Origin: an uncultured Eubacterium sp.
GTDB lineage: Bacteria; Bacillota; Clostridia; Lachnospirales; Lachnospiraceae
Direction: 5' to 3'
DNA: 64,000 nucleotides
Assembly: GCA_900548465.1 (NCBI GenBank)
Contig: URKY01000005.1
Location: 1 to 64,000, forward strand
Of this stretch, positions 36,831-45,953 are shown one piece after another. The notes beneath the pieces are model-generated. The model saw only the letters and a program-made list of their open reading frames with translations. It was not told the DNA's origin and did not search any database. The first letter of the stretch is position 1. Every line of letters starts with the position of its first letter. Both the position numbers and the translations under genes were made by a program.

Positions 36831-37259
36831 ATGTGGGGAATAATTATTGCGTTAATATCAGGAGCGTTAATGAGCGTTCAGGGTGTATTTAATACACAGG
36901 TTACAAAGAGCAGCAGTTTGTGGGCCGCCAATTCGTGGGTACAGCTGACTGCTTTTTTTGTATGTTTTCTGGCATGGTTTTTTACAGGGAGACAAAATGT
37001 TATGGGAATGTTTCATATGGAAAATAAATACATGTTACTTGGGGGAGTAATCGGTGCATTTATTACATTGACCGTAATTAAGAGTATGAACAGTTTAGGA
37101 CCGGCTCAGGCAGTAATGTTAATTGTAATTTCCCAAATTATTATTGCGTATCTGATAGAGGTCTTTGGATTGTTTGGAGTGGAGAAGACCGGGTTTGAAT
37201 GGAGAAAGGTTATAGGAGCATTAATATCAATTGTGGGAATTTTTATTTTTCATAAATAA
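36831..37259 (+). CDS. DMT superfamily transporter, YdcZ-like (DUF606)
   Basis: A 142-residue protein of five hydrophobic segments, the half-size form of drug/metabolite transporters. The opening GIIIALISGALMSVQGVFNTQ and the ANSWVQLTAFFVCFLAWF segment are typical of the YdcZ group. It may pair with itself or another small subunit. The substrate is unknown. The ATG at 36831 follows GAGGTG with 5 bases; an in-frame GTG two codons earlier overlaps that site. Confidence 0.85.
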   Translation: MWGIIIALISGALMSVQGVFNTQVTKSSSLWAANSWVQLTAFFVCFLAWFFTGRQNVMGMFHMENKYMLLGGVIGAFITLTVIKSMNSLGPAQAVMLIVISQIIIAYLIEVFGLFGVEKTGFEWRKVIGALISIVGIFIFHK

Positions 37260-37288
37260 ATTTATTACAAAATTGTGAAAAATGCTTG

Positions 37289-37317
37289 TTGTAAACTTTT
37301 GATTATTTTTGTACAAT
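37289..37317 (+). promoter_or_regulatory. Promoter of the comEA-regulator-comEC unit
   Basis: TTGTAA (37289-37294) and TACAAT (37312-37317) are 17 bases apart and 39 bases upstream of the comEA start codon. The whole cluster to holA runs in this direction without a clear internal terminator. Confidence 0.5.
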
Positions 37318-37356
37318 AATTAGTGTATTTGTGGGGAAACTCCGAAAGGAGAAGAT

Positions 37357-37935
37357 ATGAAAAATTTTATTAAAATTGTGACAATTTTTTTTGTGTGCAT
37401 GGTTATTACAGGATGCGGCAAAGAAAACAAAATTAATATCGGAAAAGAGATAACTTCTGTTGCTAAAGGAGACTCAGAAGAAAACAAAAATTCTTCTGAA
37501 ATTGTAGTATATGTAAATGGAGCTGTAGTGTCTCCCGGAGTGTACAGGCTGGAAAGTGGTGACAGAATATATCAGGCAATTGACAAGGCTGGAGGGTTAA
37601 CTTCTCAGGCAGAAACTGATGACATTAACATGGCGGAAACCCTTGTGGATGCTCAAAATATTCATATTATGACTAAGAAAGAGTATGAAGCCAAAAGTAA
37701 AGTGAATAATGAAGGGGCAGGAGCCAAATCAGAGGATTCTGATCTGGTTAATATAAATACTGCAGGTGAAGATGAACTGATGAAGCTTACCGGTATTGGA
37801 GAAACAAAGGCGAAAGCAATAATAGCATATAGAGAGGAAAAAGGCAGGTTCTCAAATATAGAAGACATAAAGAATGTATCGGGAATAGGAGAATCTACGT
37901 TTTTTAACATAAAATTACAGATTACTGTAGGTTAG
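37357..37935 (+). CDS. comEA: ComEA-like DNA-binding competence protein, lipoprotein form
   Basis: A 192-residue protein with a lipoprotein signal peptide (lipobox VITGC, Cys about 22), an SLBB domain (about 48-105, IVVYVNGAVVSPGVYRLESG) and a C-terminal double helix-hairpin-helix (about 128-190, LVNINTAGEDELMKLTGIGETKAKAIIAYRE in family terms). ComEA binds incoming double-stranded DNA outside the membrane and hands it to ComEC, which is encoded downstream. A lipid anchor replaces the usual membrane helix. AAAGGAG precedes the ATG; its GGAG can pair with CTCC at 37340-37343 through a GAAA loop. Confidence 0.88.
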   Translation: MKNFIKIVTIFFVCMVITGCGKENKINIGKEITSVAKGDSEENKNSSEIVVYVNGAVVSPGVYRLESGDRIYQAIDKAGGLTSQAETDDINMAETLVDAQNIHIMTKKEYEAKSKVNNEGAGAKSEDSDLVNINTAGEDELMKLTGIGETKAKAIIAYREEKGRFSNIEDIKNVSGIGESTFFNIKLQITVG

Positions 37936-37951
37936 GAAGGAAAGAAGCGAA

Positions 37952-38638
37952 ATGAAGGCTTTAGTGGTTGATGACGAAAAATTAATAGTAAAAGGACTTA
38001 AATTCAGTTTAGAGCAGGAAGGCTATGAGGTAGACTGTGCTTATGACGGTCAGGAAGCCATTGACAAGGCAAAGGAAAATGAATATGACATTATGTTACT
38101 GGATTTGATGCTCCCAATATATAACGGATATGAAGTTTGCCAGCAAATCAGGGAATTTTCTGATATGCCAATTGTAATGTTAACGGCAAAGGGCGAGGAT
38201 ATGGACAAAATACTTGGATTTGAGAATGGGGCAGACGATTACATTACTAAGCCTTTTAATATTCTTGAAGTAAAGGCAAGAATAAAAGCAATAATACGTA
38301 GAAATAAAAGAAAAGCAGCCATGGTACCACAGGAGCCTAAGGTTATTGAATCAGGAAAAATGAAACTGGATATTGAAGCAAAGCGTTTGTACATAGACGG
38401 AGTTGAAGTAAATCTCACGGTTAAAGAGTTTGATATATTGAAACTTTTGGCAGAAAATCCGGGAAAGATATATTCAAGAGACCAGCTTTTGACAATAATC
38501 TGGGGCTCAAAATATCCCGGTGATGCGAGAACCGTAGATGTTAATGTAAGAAGATTAAGGGAAAAGATAGAAGAAAATCCTGCAAAGCCTGAATACGTAC
38601 ATACAAAGTGGGGCATGGGTTACTACTTCCAGGGATAG
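37952..38638 (+). CDS. OmpR-family response regulator
   Basis: A 228-residue regulator with a receiver domain (DDE at 7-9, phospho-acceptor Asp in IMLLDLMLPIYNG near 51, Lys in ITKPFN near 101) and a winged-helix DNA-binding domain (about 130-226, ending KWGMGYYFQG). It most resembles the WalR/MtrA-type branch. It starts 16 bases after comEA and ends 4 bases before its kinase gene, so the three are cotranscribed. Control of envelope or competence genes is inferred from the neighbours only. Confidence 0.9.
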   Translation: MKALVVDDEKLIVKGLKFSLEQEGYEVDCAYDGQEAIDKAKENEYDIMLLDLMLPIYNGYEVCQQIREFSDMPIVMLTAKGEDMDKILGFENGADDYITKPFNILEVKARIKAIIRRNKRKAAMVPQEPKVIESGKMKLDIEAKRLYIDGVEVNLTVKEFDILKLLAENPGKIYSRDQLLTIIWGSKYPGDARTVDVNVRRLREKIEENPAKPEYVHTKWGMGYYFQG

Positions 38639-38642
38639 ATTA

Positions 38643-40097
38643 ATGAATAATAGTGCAAAAAACAGAACGTGGAGATTTGTAAAGAGTCTTAAATTAAGGG
38701 TGTTTGCGGTAATAACACTTATAATTATTGTGCCTACTATTTTAGGAAGCATATTTATATTTAACATGGCTTCCGATGGGTATCTTAATAAAAAAATAGA
38801 TAAATATAAATCAAGTAATACTATGTTAAAAAACAGTATTATATCTGAGGGGTATTTGGAGAATGGCGATTCAGCCGTTGTTGATACCCAGATTGCACAG
38901 TTGTCAAAGCAGTATAACTGTAGAATCGAAATTGTTGACAGCCGGTATAATATTGTGAAAGACACGGATAGTAGCGAGGTTGGAAAGACCAGTGTTTCCG
39001 AGTTTGTCATAAGAGCAATGACAGGAGAAAATGTGTACGTCAGCAATAAGAAAAAAAGATATGTTGAATTTGCGGAGCCTCTTGTTACTACAGCTCCTAC
39101 TGCTGATGGAAAAACAAAGTCCAGTACAATTGGTGTTTTGTATATAAACTACTCGATTACGGATATTGATTCATACAATCATATGTTAAGCAGATATGTG
39201 GTTATTGCTGATTGTCTTATAATTGTATTTGCTCTACTTATGGCGTGGCTTTGCTCCGTGATTTTTAACAGACCAATTAAAAAGATTCGTCAGTCAATTG
39301 AAAAAATTTCTTTAGGACAGTCAGGGAATATTAAAGAAAATGATTATTCGGAAATCGTGGAAATAAGCAATGAATTTCAGAAGATGATTGACAGAATGAA
39401 TACTCAGGAAACATCAAGGCAGGAATTTGTTTCCAATGTGTCTCACGAATTGAAAACCCCAATTACATCAATGAAGGTTTTGGCAGAGTCACTTATAGGA
39501 AATCAGGGAGTTCCTGAAGAGTTATATCAGGAATTTTTACAGGATATATGTAAGGAAATCGACAGGGAAAATGATATTATTACGGACCTTCTTGATTTAG
39601 TTAAGATGGAAAGAACAGATGCAAAGTTAAATATTTCCTCTGTTAATATTAATGAAATATTAGAGACCATATTAAAGAGACTTAAGCCAATTGCTGAAAG
39701 TAAAAATATAGAATTGGTTTTCGAAACTTTCAGACCGGTAATTGCAGATGTAGATGAATTAAAGTTTGCCAGTGTTGCAACTAATCTTGTTGAAAATGCA
39801 ATTAAGTACAATAATACTGATGGAACAGTAACGGTTTCCTTAAATTCAGATCATCAGTATTTTTATTTAAAGGTTATTGATACGGGAATAGGAATTTCAG
39901 AAGAAGATCAGGAAAGAGTTTTTGAGAGATTTTTCAGAGTAGATAAAGCAAGGGCAAGAGAGACAGGGGGAACCGGACTTGGACTTGCAATAACTAAGGA
40001 CATTGTTCAGAAACATCATGGTTCAATAAAGATTCACAGCAAGGAAGGGGAAGGCACTACATTTATAGTACGTATGCCATTAAAATATATCGTATAA
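38643..40097 (+). CDS. Membrane sensor histidine kinase (HAMP type)
   Basis: A 484-residue kinase with two membrane helices (about 18-40 and 180-203), a 140-residue extracytoplasmic sensor region between them, a HAMP linker (about 203-255), the His-containing VSNVSHELKTPITSMK (His about 266) and an ATPase domain (NLVENAIKYN, DTGIGIS, GGTGLGLAI). It is the partner of the regulator just upstream. The following lipoprotein gene, with GerMN domains, recalls the MtrA-MtrB-LpqB arrangement of actinobacteria. Confidence 0.9.
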   Translation: MNNSAKNRTWRFVKSLKLRVFAVITLIIIVPTILGSIFIFNMASDGYLNKKIDKYKSSNTMLKNSIISEGYLENGDSAVVDTQIAQLSKQYNCRIEIVDSRYNIVKDTDSSEVGKTSVSEFVIRAMTGENVYVSNKKKRYVEFAEPLVTTAPTADGKTKSSTIGVLYINYSITDIDSYNHMLSRYVVIADCLIIVFALLMAWLCSVIFNRPIKKIRQSIEKISLGQSGNIKENDYSEIVEISNEFQKMIDRMNTQETSRQEFVSNVSHELKTPITSMKVLAESLIGNQGVPEELYQEFLQDICKEIDRENDIITDLLDLVKMERTDAKLNISSVNINEILETILKRLKPIAESKNIELVFETFRPVIADVDELKFASVATNLVENAIKYNNTDGTVTVSLNSDHQYFYLKVIDTGIGISEEDQERVFERFFRVDKARARETGGTGLGLAITKDIVQKHHGSIKIHSKEGEGTTFIVRMPLKYIV

Positions 40098-40111
40098 CAG
40101 AAGGGTTTGAT

Positions 40112-41041
40112 ATGAAGAAAAAGAACTTATTAATAGTTGGAATAATTATGAGTATGATTATTACAACTATGCTAACAGGATGTCAGGGAAATTCGGAAAA
40201 GAAAAGTTCATCAGGAAATGTAATTTATTATGTTGACAGAACAGAGATGAAGTTGGTTACTGAAAAAAGCAATATTAATAATGAATCAGTAAATGATTAC
40301 ATAGAAAATATGTTGAAGAAACTGTCTGAAGACAGTAAAGAGAATGTTAGGGCAATTCCACAGAAGGTTAAGGTCAAAGGATATGATTTTACGGATGGAA
40401 TTGTTACAGTTGATTTTTCATCCAATTATAATGAAATGAAAACTGAAAGAGAAGTTCTTTGCAGAGCAGCAGTGGTACTTACCCTGACACAGAAGAAGGA
40501 AATTGAATTTGTTTCCTTTACTGTGGATAATGTCCCACTTAAGGAAGAGGATGGGAAGGTTCTTTCGGCAATGAAAGCTGAAGATTTTGTTTCAAATCTT
40601 GGAAGTGGAAATAATGTTAAGGCAGCTTCCGATTTTACTTTGTATTTTGCAAATCAAAAGGGCTCTAAATTAAAAGAATATAAGATGAACAAGGCGAAAT
40701 ACGGGGGAAAATCAAAGGAACGCTTTATAATTGAGCAATTAATAGCAGGACCTAAAGAAAAAGGATATACGGCAACCCTTTCTTCAAAAGTAAAGATTAT
40801 AAGTATTGTTACTGCTAACAATATATGCTATGTAGATTTTGATGAAAACTTCTTGACAGAACAAAGTGTCGTTAATAACAGTCTGGTGATTTACTCCATC
40901 GTAAATTCACTGTCGGAATTGGATGAAATTCATAAAGTTCAAATAAGTGTAAATGGAGATTCTATGTTAAGCTATCATAATGAAATTTCCATATCTGAGC
41001 CATTTGTAAGAAATTTAGATTTGGTAGAAAACAATAAATAA
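40112..41041 (+). CDS. Lipoprotein with two GerMN domains
   Basis: A 309-residue lipoprotein (lipobox MLTGC, Cys about 24) with two GerMN modules (about 30-165 and 170-300). The second is well marked by FIIEQLIAGPKEKGYTATL and NNICYVDFDENFL. GerMN domains occur in the spore-germination protein GerM and in LpqB, which modulates the MtrB kinase. The gene sits between a kinase and comEC with 14 and about 22 bases to the neighbours. A role in tuning the adjacent kinase from outside the cell is a plausible inference. Confidence 0.85.
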   Translation: MKKKNLLIVGIIMSMIITTMLTGCQGNSEKKSSSGNVIYYVDRTEMKLVTEKSNINNESVNDYIENMLKKLSEDSKENVRAIPQKVKVKGYDFTDGIVTVDFSSNYNEMKTEREVLCRAAVVLTLTQKKEIEFVSFTVDNVPLKEEDGKVLSAMKAEDFVSNLGSGNNVKAASDFTLYFANQKGSKLKEYKMNKAKYGGKSKERFIIEQLIAGPKEKGYTATLSSKVKIISIVTANNICYVDFDENFLTEQSVVNNSLVIYSIVNSLSELDEIHKVQISVNGDSMLSYHNEISISEPFVRNLDLVENNK

Positions 41042-41063
41042 TTCAATAAGGAGAATAGCAGTT

Positions 41064-43481
41064 ATAAAAAGACCAATTTTTATTAGTTTATTGGCTTTTG
41101 TACTTGGAGAGGTAATAGCTGTTACAAAAATGGAAATATTAATAATAATATTTCTGTTAATAGTAATTACAAAAATCATTGTGAAAAAACAGGCATTTTT
41201 TGCAGTGATTTTTTTGTTTTGTATTATTGGTTACATGATTACAGATAATGCCATAATGCAAAGAGATACCTTATATAATCTGGAAGAAGGGAATGTATCG
41301 GTTACAGGAAGTGTTTATAAAATATCCGAATCTGAATATGGGGTTACTGTTTATCTGAAAAAAGTATACGTTGAAAAAACAGAATGTAAAAAGCTTATTG
41401 TTTACGCTGACAGTGCAGAGGGAATTAAAATAGGAAATACAGTTGTCGTTAAGGGGAGTTTTAATCACTTTGATGTTGCAAGAAATACAGGAAATTTTGA
41501 CTCAAGGTTTTTTTACATGACCCAGGGAATTTATGGCAAAGTAAAGGCGAACAGCATTCAGATTGCAGATACAGCATATGATTTTTTCGGGAATGCAATG
41601 TATAATTTGAGAAAATATTTTTCAAATGTATTGAATAAAGTCTGTAACTGTAAAGCAGGTCCTGAGTTGGTGGAAGACATTACAAAAGATAAGGATAGTG
41701 TATTTCTAGCCATGCTTATGGGAGATAAGTCAAAACTGGAAGAAGATGTTAAGGAACTGTATTCATTATCCGGTATTTCCCATGTGCTTGCAATAAGCGG
41801 TCTGCACATTAGCATTATCGGCATGGGTATTTATAGTTTAATGAGAAAAAAATTCAGATTCATAATTTCTGCAATAGTTTCCCTTATACCGGTTTTGATT
41901 TTTGGCATGATGTCAGGATTTGCCGTTGCCACTGTAAGAGCCATAACTATGTTTGCTTTAAAACTAATAGGGGACGTACTTGGAAGAAATTATGATTATA
42001 CAACAGCTATTTCTTTTGCAGCGCTATGGATGCTTTTGGACTGTCCTTTTGTTTTGTTTAATTCAGGTTTTCAAATGTCTTTTGCAGCCATAATTGCCAT
42101 AATGCTTGTGATGGAAAAAATAAAAGATTTATTGAAAATAGAAAATAAGATATCAGAGAAAATTATCGGAAGTGCCATAATAAGTTTTATTATGGCGCCT
42201 GTGATTGCATGGAATTATTATCAACTGCCAACTTATTCATTTCTACTGAACCTTGTAGTAGTACCTCTCATGAGTATAGTTGTAACCTCAGGAATATTTG
42301 GAATGCTTGCAGGTGGGATAAGCATAAATCTCGGAAAAATATTAATACTGCCGGGAGCCTTTGTTTTGGAAGTATATGAATTTATATGTGAAAAAATAAA
42401 TAAAGTGCCTTTTGCCAATGTGATTGTAGGAAAGCCTGAATTAGTTACAATACTAATATTCTATATATTATTTATTGTGCTGATATTCATATTATTAAAA
42501 ATTACGGAAAAGAGAAATGAGAAACTTCTAAAGGCTGAAAAACAAATCGGAAGAGAAGGGAAAATTATAGAAAGCAAATCCGTTATATTGAAAAGAGAGA
42601 AAAGATATATTAGAAAGGTCAGGGGAGTTTTTTGGCTAGGAAGCTTTGCAATTATAATGTTAATGTACATACATTTACCTAAAGGTTTTCAGGTGTCATT
42701 TCTGGATGTAGGTCAGGGAGACGGAATATTTATAAGAAGTGACAATGGAATGAACATTACAATTGATGGGGGAAGTACTGATGTAAAAAATGTAGGAGAG
42801 TACAGAATAATTCCTTTTTTGAAAGCCGGTGGCATTGGAAAAATTGACTATGCTATCATAACCCACACGGATGCAGACCACATAAACGGTTTGCTGGAAA
42901 TAATGGAAAAATCAGATATTGGCGGAGTTAAGGTAGAAAATATAATCGTGCCTTTACTGACAGGATTTACTGAGGAGTCTTACAACAACTTTGTTAATGT
43001 AGCAAAGATCAGGGGAATAAATATTTTATATATAAAATCCGGAGAGTACATGGAGTTTGGAAATACAAAAATAAAATGCATACATCCCGGCAGTACAAAG
43101 GAAGAAAACATAAATGATTATTCTACTGTGTTAAGTTTAAAGTATGGTGAATTATCAATGCTGTTTACGGGAGATATATCTTCAAAGGTTGAGCCTAAAA
43201 TAAAAAATGAATTGCAGGGAAAATATACATTTTTGAAGGTGCCTCATCATGGATCAAAATATTCAACTTCAAAAGAGTTTTTATCACAGATAAATCCGGA
43301 TTTTAGTATTATTTCCTCCGGGGTGGGTAATTCCTATGGACATCCTCACAGAGAAACCTTGGAAAGGCTTAAGGAAAATGGCAGCAAAATATTACGGACC
43401 GATATGTTGGGGGAGATTACCGTAACAAAGAGTGGTATCGACAAAGAAGTGCTTTTGTGCTATAAAAGATTAGAGAATTAG
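41064..43481 (+). CDS. comEC: ComEC/Rec2 family DNA-uptake channel protein
   Basis: The membrane channel through which single-stranded DNA enters during transformation. It has N-terminal helices, an OB-like DUF4131 region (about 65-150), the Competence domain (LAISGLHISIIGMGIYSL near 230) and a C-terminal metallo-beta-lactamase domain (VSFLDVGQGDGIFI near 540, THTDADHINGL near 600, VPHHGSKYS near 720). The first standard start codon is TTG at 41091, which has no ribosome site. Upstream the frame continues as (I)KRPIFISLLAFVLG, a normal ComEC N-terminus, with ATA at 41064 where ATG would be expected, 10 bases after AAGGAG. Start uncertain; product clear. Confidence 0.88.
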   Translation: MKRPIFISLLAFVLGEVIAVTKMEILIIIFLLIVITKIIVKKQAFFAVIFLFCIIGYMITDNAIMQRDTLYNLEEGNVSVTGSVYKISESEYGVTVYLKKVYVEKTECKKLIVYADSAEGIKIGNTVVVKGSFNHFDVARNTGNFDSRFFYMTQGIYGKVKANSIQIADTAYDFFGNAMYNLRKYFSNVLNKVCNCKAGPELVEDITKDKDSVFLAMLMGDKSKLEEDVKELYSLSGISHVLAISGLHISIIGMGIYSLMRKKFRFIISAIVSLIPVLIFGMMSGFAVATVRAITMFALKLIGDVLGRNYDYTTAISFAALWMLLDCPFVLFNSGFQMSFAAIIAIMLVMEKIKDLLKIENKISEKIIGSAIISFIMAPVIAWNYYQLPTYSFLLNLVVVPLMSIVVTSGIFGMLAGGISINLGKILILPGAFVLEVYEFICEKINKVPFANVIVGKPELVTILIFYILFIVLIFILLKITEKRNEKLLKAEKQIGREGKIIESKSVILKREKRYIRKVRGVFWLGSFAIIMLMYIHLPKGFQVSFLDVGQGDGIFIRSDNGMNITIDGGSTDVKNVGEYRIIPFLKAGGIGKIDYAIITHTDADHINGLLEIMEKSDIGGVKVENIIVPLLTGFTEESYNNFVNVAKIRGINILYIKSGEYMEFGNTKIKCIHPGSTKEENINDYSTVLSLKYGELSMLFTGDISSKVEPKIKNELQGKYTFLKVPHHGSKYSTSKEFLSQINPDFSIISSGVGNSYGHPHRETLERLKENGSKILRTDMLGEITVTKSGIDKEVLLCYKRLEN

Positions 43482-43502
43482 GATTGGAGAAAGCAAATTT
43501 AA

Positions 43503-44483
43503 GTGAAAACATTATCTCAGGACATAAAATCAGGAAAATTCAAAAACGTGTATTTAATATGTGGGGAAGAGGAATACCTGAAATTAAATTATAAACATCA
43601 GATGATTAAGGCCATTGTAGGGGATAATACTATGAATCTGGCATTATATGAGGGAAAGAACATAGATATAAATGAAGTTATAGATAATGCTGAAACAACT
43701 CCGTTTTTTGCTGAATACAGGCTTATTGTAATGGAAACCACAGGACTTTTTAAAAACGGCGGGGATCAGTTGGCGAAATACATGTCTGACATACCGGAAA
43801 GTACAGTCTTTTTATTTGTGGAGCAGGATGTAGATAAAAGAAGCAAAATGTACAAGGCGGTTAAGGCTCATGGATATGTATGTGAGATTAACAGACAGAC
43901 GGAAAAGGATCTGGCAATATGGGTAGCCAGAATGTTTGCCAAGGATGGAAAGAAAATCACTAATGCAAATATGTCGTATTTAATTGCCAATGTTGGAACA
44001 GATATGGAGGTATTATCAAGGGAAATAGAAAAACTTATATGTTATGATCTGGACAAAAATATAATATCAAAAGAAGATATAGATGCCGTATGTGTAAAAC
44101 AGTTAAATGTAAGGATTTTTGATATGGTAGATGCCATTTCCGTAAAAAATCAAAAGAAAACATTGGATTGTTATTATGAATTAATAGCAGAAAAAGAACC
44201 GCCAATGAGAATACTGTTTATGATTGCAAGACAGTTTAATCTGATTTTGCAGGCTAAGGATTTATCAGCCCGAGGAATGGGGAGAGATAATATAGCTACG
44301 GCAATGGGAGTACAGGGATTTATTGCCAATAAGAGTATTAACCAAAGTCGAAATTTTTCCGTAACTGAATTAAAGGCAGCATTGGCAGACTGTGTTAAGA
44401 CAGAGGAGAGTATAAAAAAAGGAATCATGGACGAAAACATAGGAGTTGAGATGCTTTTAGTGAAATATAGCAGAAAAGCCTGA
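43503..44483 (+). CDS. holA: DNA polymerase III delta subunit
   Basis: A 326-residue clamp-loader subunit that opens the sliding clamp. Typical segments are KNVYLICGEEEYLKLNYK at the start, TTPFFAEYRLIVME (about 62-75), and the C-terminal helical domain with MRILFMIARQFNLILQAKDLSARG (about 235-258). comEC-holA-rpsT is a common Firmicute neighbourhood, which supports the call. The start is GTG at 43503. It ends at a bidirectional terminator shared with rpsT. Confidence 0.93.
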   Translation: MKTLSQDIKSGKFKNVYLICGEEEYLKLNYKHQMIKAIVGDNTMNLALYEGKNIDINEVIDNAETTPFFAEYRLIVMETTGLFKNGGDQLAKYMSDIPESTVFLFVEQDVDKRSKMYKAVKAHGYVCEINRQTEKDLAIWVARMFAKDGKKITNANMSYLIANVGTDMEVLSREIEKLICYDLDKNIISKEDIDAVCVKQLNVRIFDMVDAISVKNQKKTLDCYYELIAEKEPPMRILFMIARQFNLILQAKDLSARGMGRDNIATAMGVQGFIANKSINQSRNFSVTELKAALADCVKTEESIKKGIMDENIGVEMLLVKYSRKA

Positions 44484-44491
44484 TAAATGAC

Positions 44492-44528
44492 AAAATAAAA
44501 AGGAGTCTGGGAGACTCCTTTTTATTTT
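44492..44528. terminator. Bidirectional terminator between holA and rpsT
   Basis: AAAAAGGAGTCT and AGACTCCTTTTT pair around a GGG loop, with flanking AAAAT and ATTTT extending the stem and giving T-runs in both directions. Confidence 0.92.
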
Positions 44529-44535
44529 GCCTAAA

Positions 44536-44799
44536 TTAAGCAATTGTGTTAACTAATTTTGTTAATCTTGAAACTTTTCTTGCAACGTTGTTCTTGTGGA
44601 AAATTCCCTTTGAACCAGCCATTTCGATAGCCTTTGTTGCTGCTGTTAAAGCTTCGTTAGCTGCTGCCTTATCGTTAGCTGCTACAGCTGCTTCAACTTT
44701 CTTTACAGCTGTCTTAACAGCTGACTTAACTGATTTGTTTCTTTCATATTTTGTCTGATTAACAAGAATTCTTTTCTTTGCTGACTTAATATTAGCCAT
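44536..44799 (-). CDS. rpsT: 30S ribosomal protein S20
   Basis: An 87-residue basic, helical protein binding the 5' domain of 16S rRNA. The opening MANIKSAKKRILVNQTKYERNKSVKSAVKT-type sequence and closing KGIFHKNNVARKVSRLTKLV are diagnostic. It is encoded opposite holA. A CGGAGGT ribosome site precedes the ATG. Its mRNA leader of about 105 bases can form two hairpins (44831-44901). Confidence 0.97.
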   Translation of the reverse strand: MANIKSAKKRILVNQTKYERNKSVKSAVKTAVKKVEAAVAANDKAAANEALTAATKAIEMAGSKGIFHKNNVARKVSRLTKLVNTIA

Positions 44800-44830
44800 T
44801 TTGCTTACCTCCGCGAAATTTAAAAAATTT

Positions 44831-44901
44831 GATTTCCGTTGAGAGAGATTGGAAATCCGTTACAGTCTGCGTCATTTGGAATATGCGGACTAAACGCAGA
44901 C
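44831..44901 (-). promoter_or_regulatory. Structured 5' leader of rpsT (two hairpins)
   Basis: In transcript order, GTCTGCGT (44901-44894) pairs with ACGCAGAC (44872-44865) over 8 bp, and GATTTCC (44857-44851) pairs with GGAAATC (44837-44831) over 7 bp. Both stems are perfect and lie between the promoter and the ribosome site. Ribosomal-protein mRNAs often carry such leaders for autoregulation; whether this one binds S20 is unknown. Confidence 0.55.
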
Positions 44902-44911
44902 ATCAAAAATT

Positions 44912-44940
44912 ATTGTAGTAGAACTTACAAAAGATGTCAA
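44912..44940 (-). promoter_or_regulatory. rpsT promoter
   Basis: On the minus strand a consensus TTGACA (44940-44935) is 17 bases from TACAAT (44917-44912). This is among the best promoter matches in the window, fitting a ribosomal gene. Confidence 0.8.
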
Positions 44941-45006
44941 TACTAAAATTAGTTAATTGCAGGCAAAAATTAGCTTTAATCATATTATGGAAGGAAAGTC
45001 TAAAAA

Positions 45007-45903
45007 ATGAAAAACATATATACAGATTTAGCTTTAGAAGAAAGAGAGAGATTTCAGAAGAATGTAGAAATTGAAGGGGTGGAAATAAACAAAAAATACG
45101 ACAGAAATTTGAAAATGACAACAACTGTTGTGGATATAGTCAGTGAAAAAGGAGCAGAAACCATGGGAAAACCCATTGGAAGTTATATAACCATTGAAAC
45201 AAAAAAACTACAGGAACAAAGGGAGAGTGAGCGAAAGAAAATAGCAAAACAATTATCTGAAAACCTCTCTGAAATAACAAAAGGGGATAATATAAAAAAT
45301 GTATTGATTGTAGGGTTGGGAAATTCCCTTGCAACTCCCGACGCCCTTGGTCCTAAAACAATAGAAGAAATCATATCGGGTGAAAAGGTGTACTGTATTG
45401 CCCCGGGAGTGCTCGCACAGACGGGAATGGAGACCTACTCGGTAATAAAGGGGATTGTCAATGAAATAGATCCGGATCTGATAATTGCCATTGATTCTCT
45501 GGCGGCACGAAATGTCAGACGCATTACCACAACAATTCAGGTTACGGATACGGGAATTACTCCCGGCTCAGGAATAGGGAATCATAGAAAAGGATTAAAT
45601 AAAGAAAATTTAGGAAGAAAGGTTATTGCAATAGGTGTTCCCATGGTAGTTAGCGGGGCGACAATTGTTAATGACACAATGGAAAAACTAATTGGAATAT
45701 TGTCAACCCTTAAAAACAATACCATTGCCAATATCTTTAAAGATTACACTCAGGAAGAAAAATATCTGTTGTTTGAAGAACTTTTATCGGAAGAAACGGA
45801 GCAGATGTTCGTAACTCCGAAAGATGTAGATGAAATAGTAGAAAACTTAAGTAAAACAATTGCCCATTCCTTAAATGAATTTTGCAGGCAGGCTCTGTTC
45901 TAA
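45007..45903 (+). CDS. gpr: Germination protease GPR
   Basis: A 298-residue aspartic-type endopeptidase that degrades small acid-soluble spore proteins during germination. Family segments include GLGNSLATPDALGPKTIEEI (about 103-122) and IIAIDSLAARNVRRITTTIQVTDTGITPGSG-type sequence (about 160-190), which contain the conserved catalytic Asp residues. The N-terminal RTDLA-like segment reads YTDLALEE. It precedes spoIIP, the usual order in spore formers. It would be expressed in the forespore; no sigma-G promoter was assigned by eye. Confidence 0.96.
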   Translation: MKNIYTDLALEERERFQKNVEIEGVEINKKYDRNLKMTTTVVDIVSEKGAETMGKPIGSYITIETKKLQEQRESERKKIAKQLSENLSEITKGDNIKNVLIVGLGNSLATPDALGPKTIEEIISGEKVYCIAPGVLAQTGMETYSVIKGIVNEIDPDLIIAIDSLAARNVRRITTTIQVTDTGITPGSGIGNHRKGLNKENLGRKVIAIGVPMVVSGATIVNDTMEKLIGILSTLKNNTIANIFKDYTQEEKYLLFEELLSEETEQMFVTPKDVDEIVENLSKTIAHSLNEFCRQALF

Positions 45904-45953
45904 ATATTTTGAAATAAACATATATTGTATAAGTGGGACAAAGGGGTGAGTAT

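Noticed and set aside
37340..37351. CTCC-GAAA-GGAG hairpin hiding the comEA ribosome site
   Set aside because: Only 4 bp, and such short stems arise by chance next to AGGAG sites; kept only as a remark in the gene entry.
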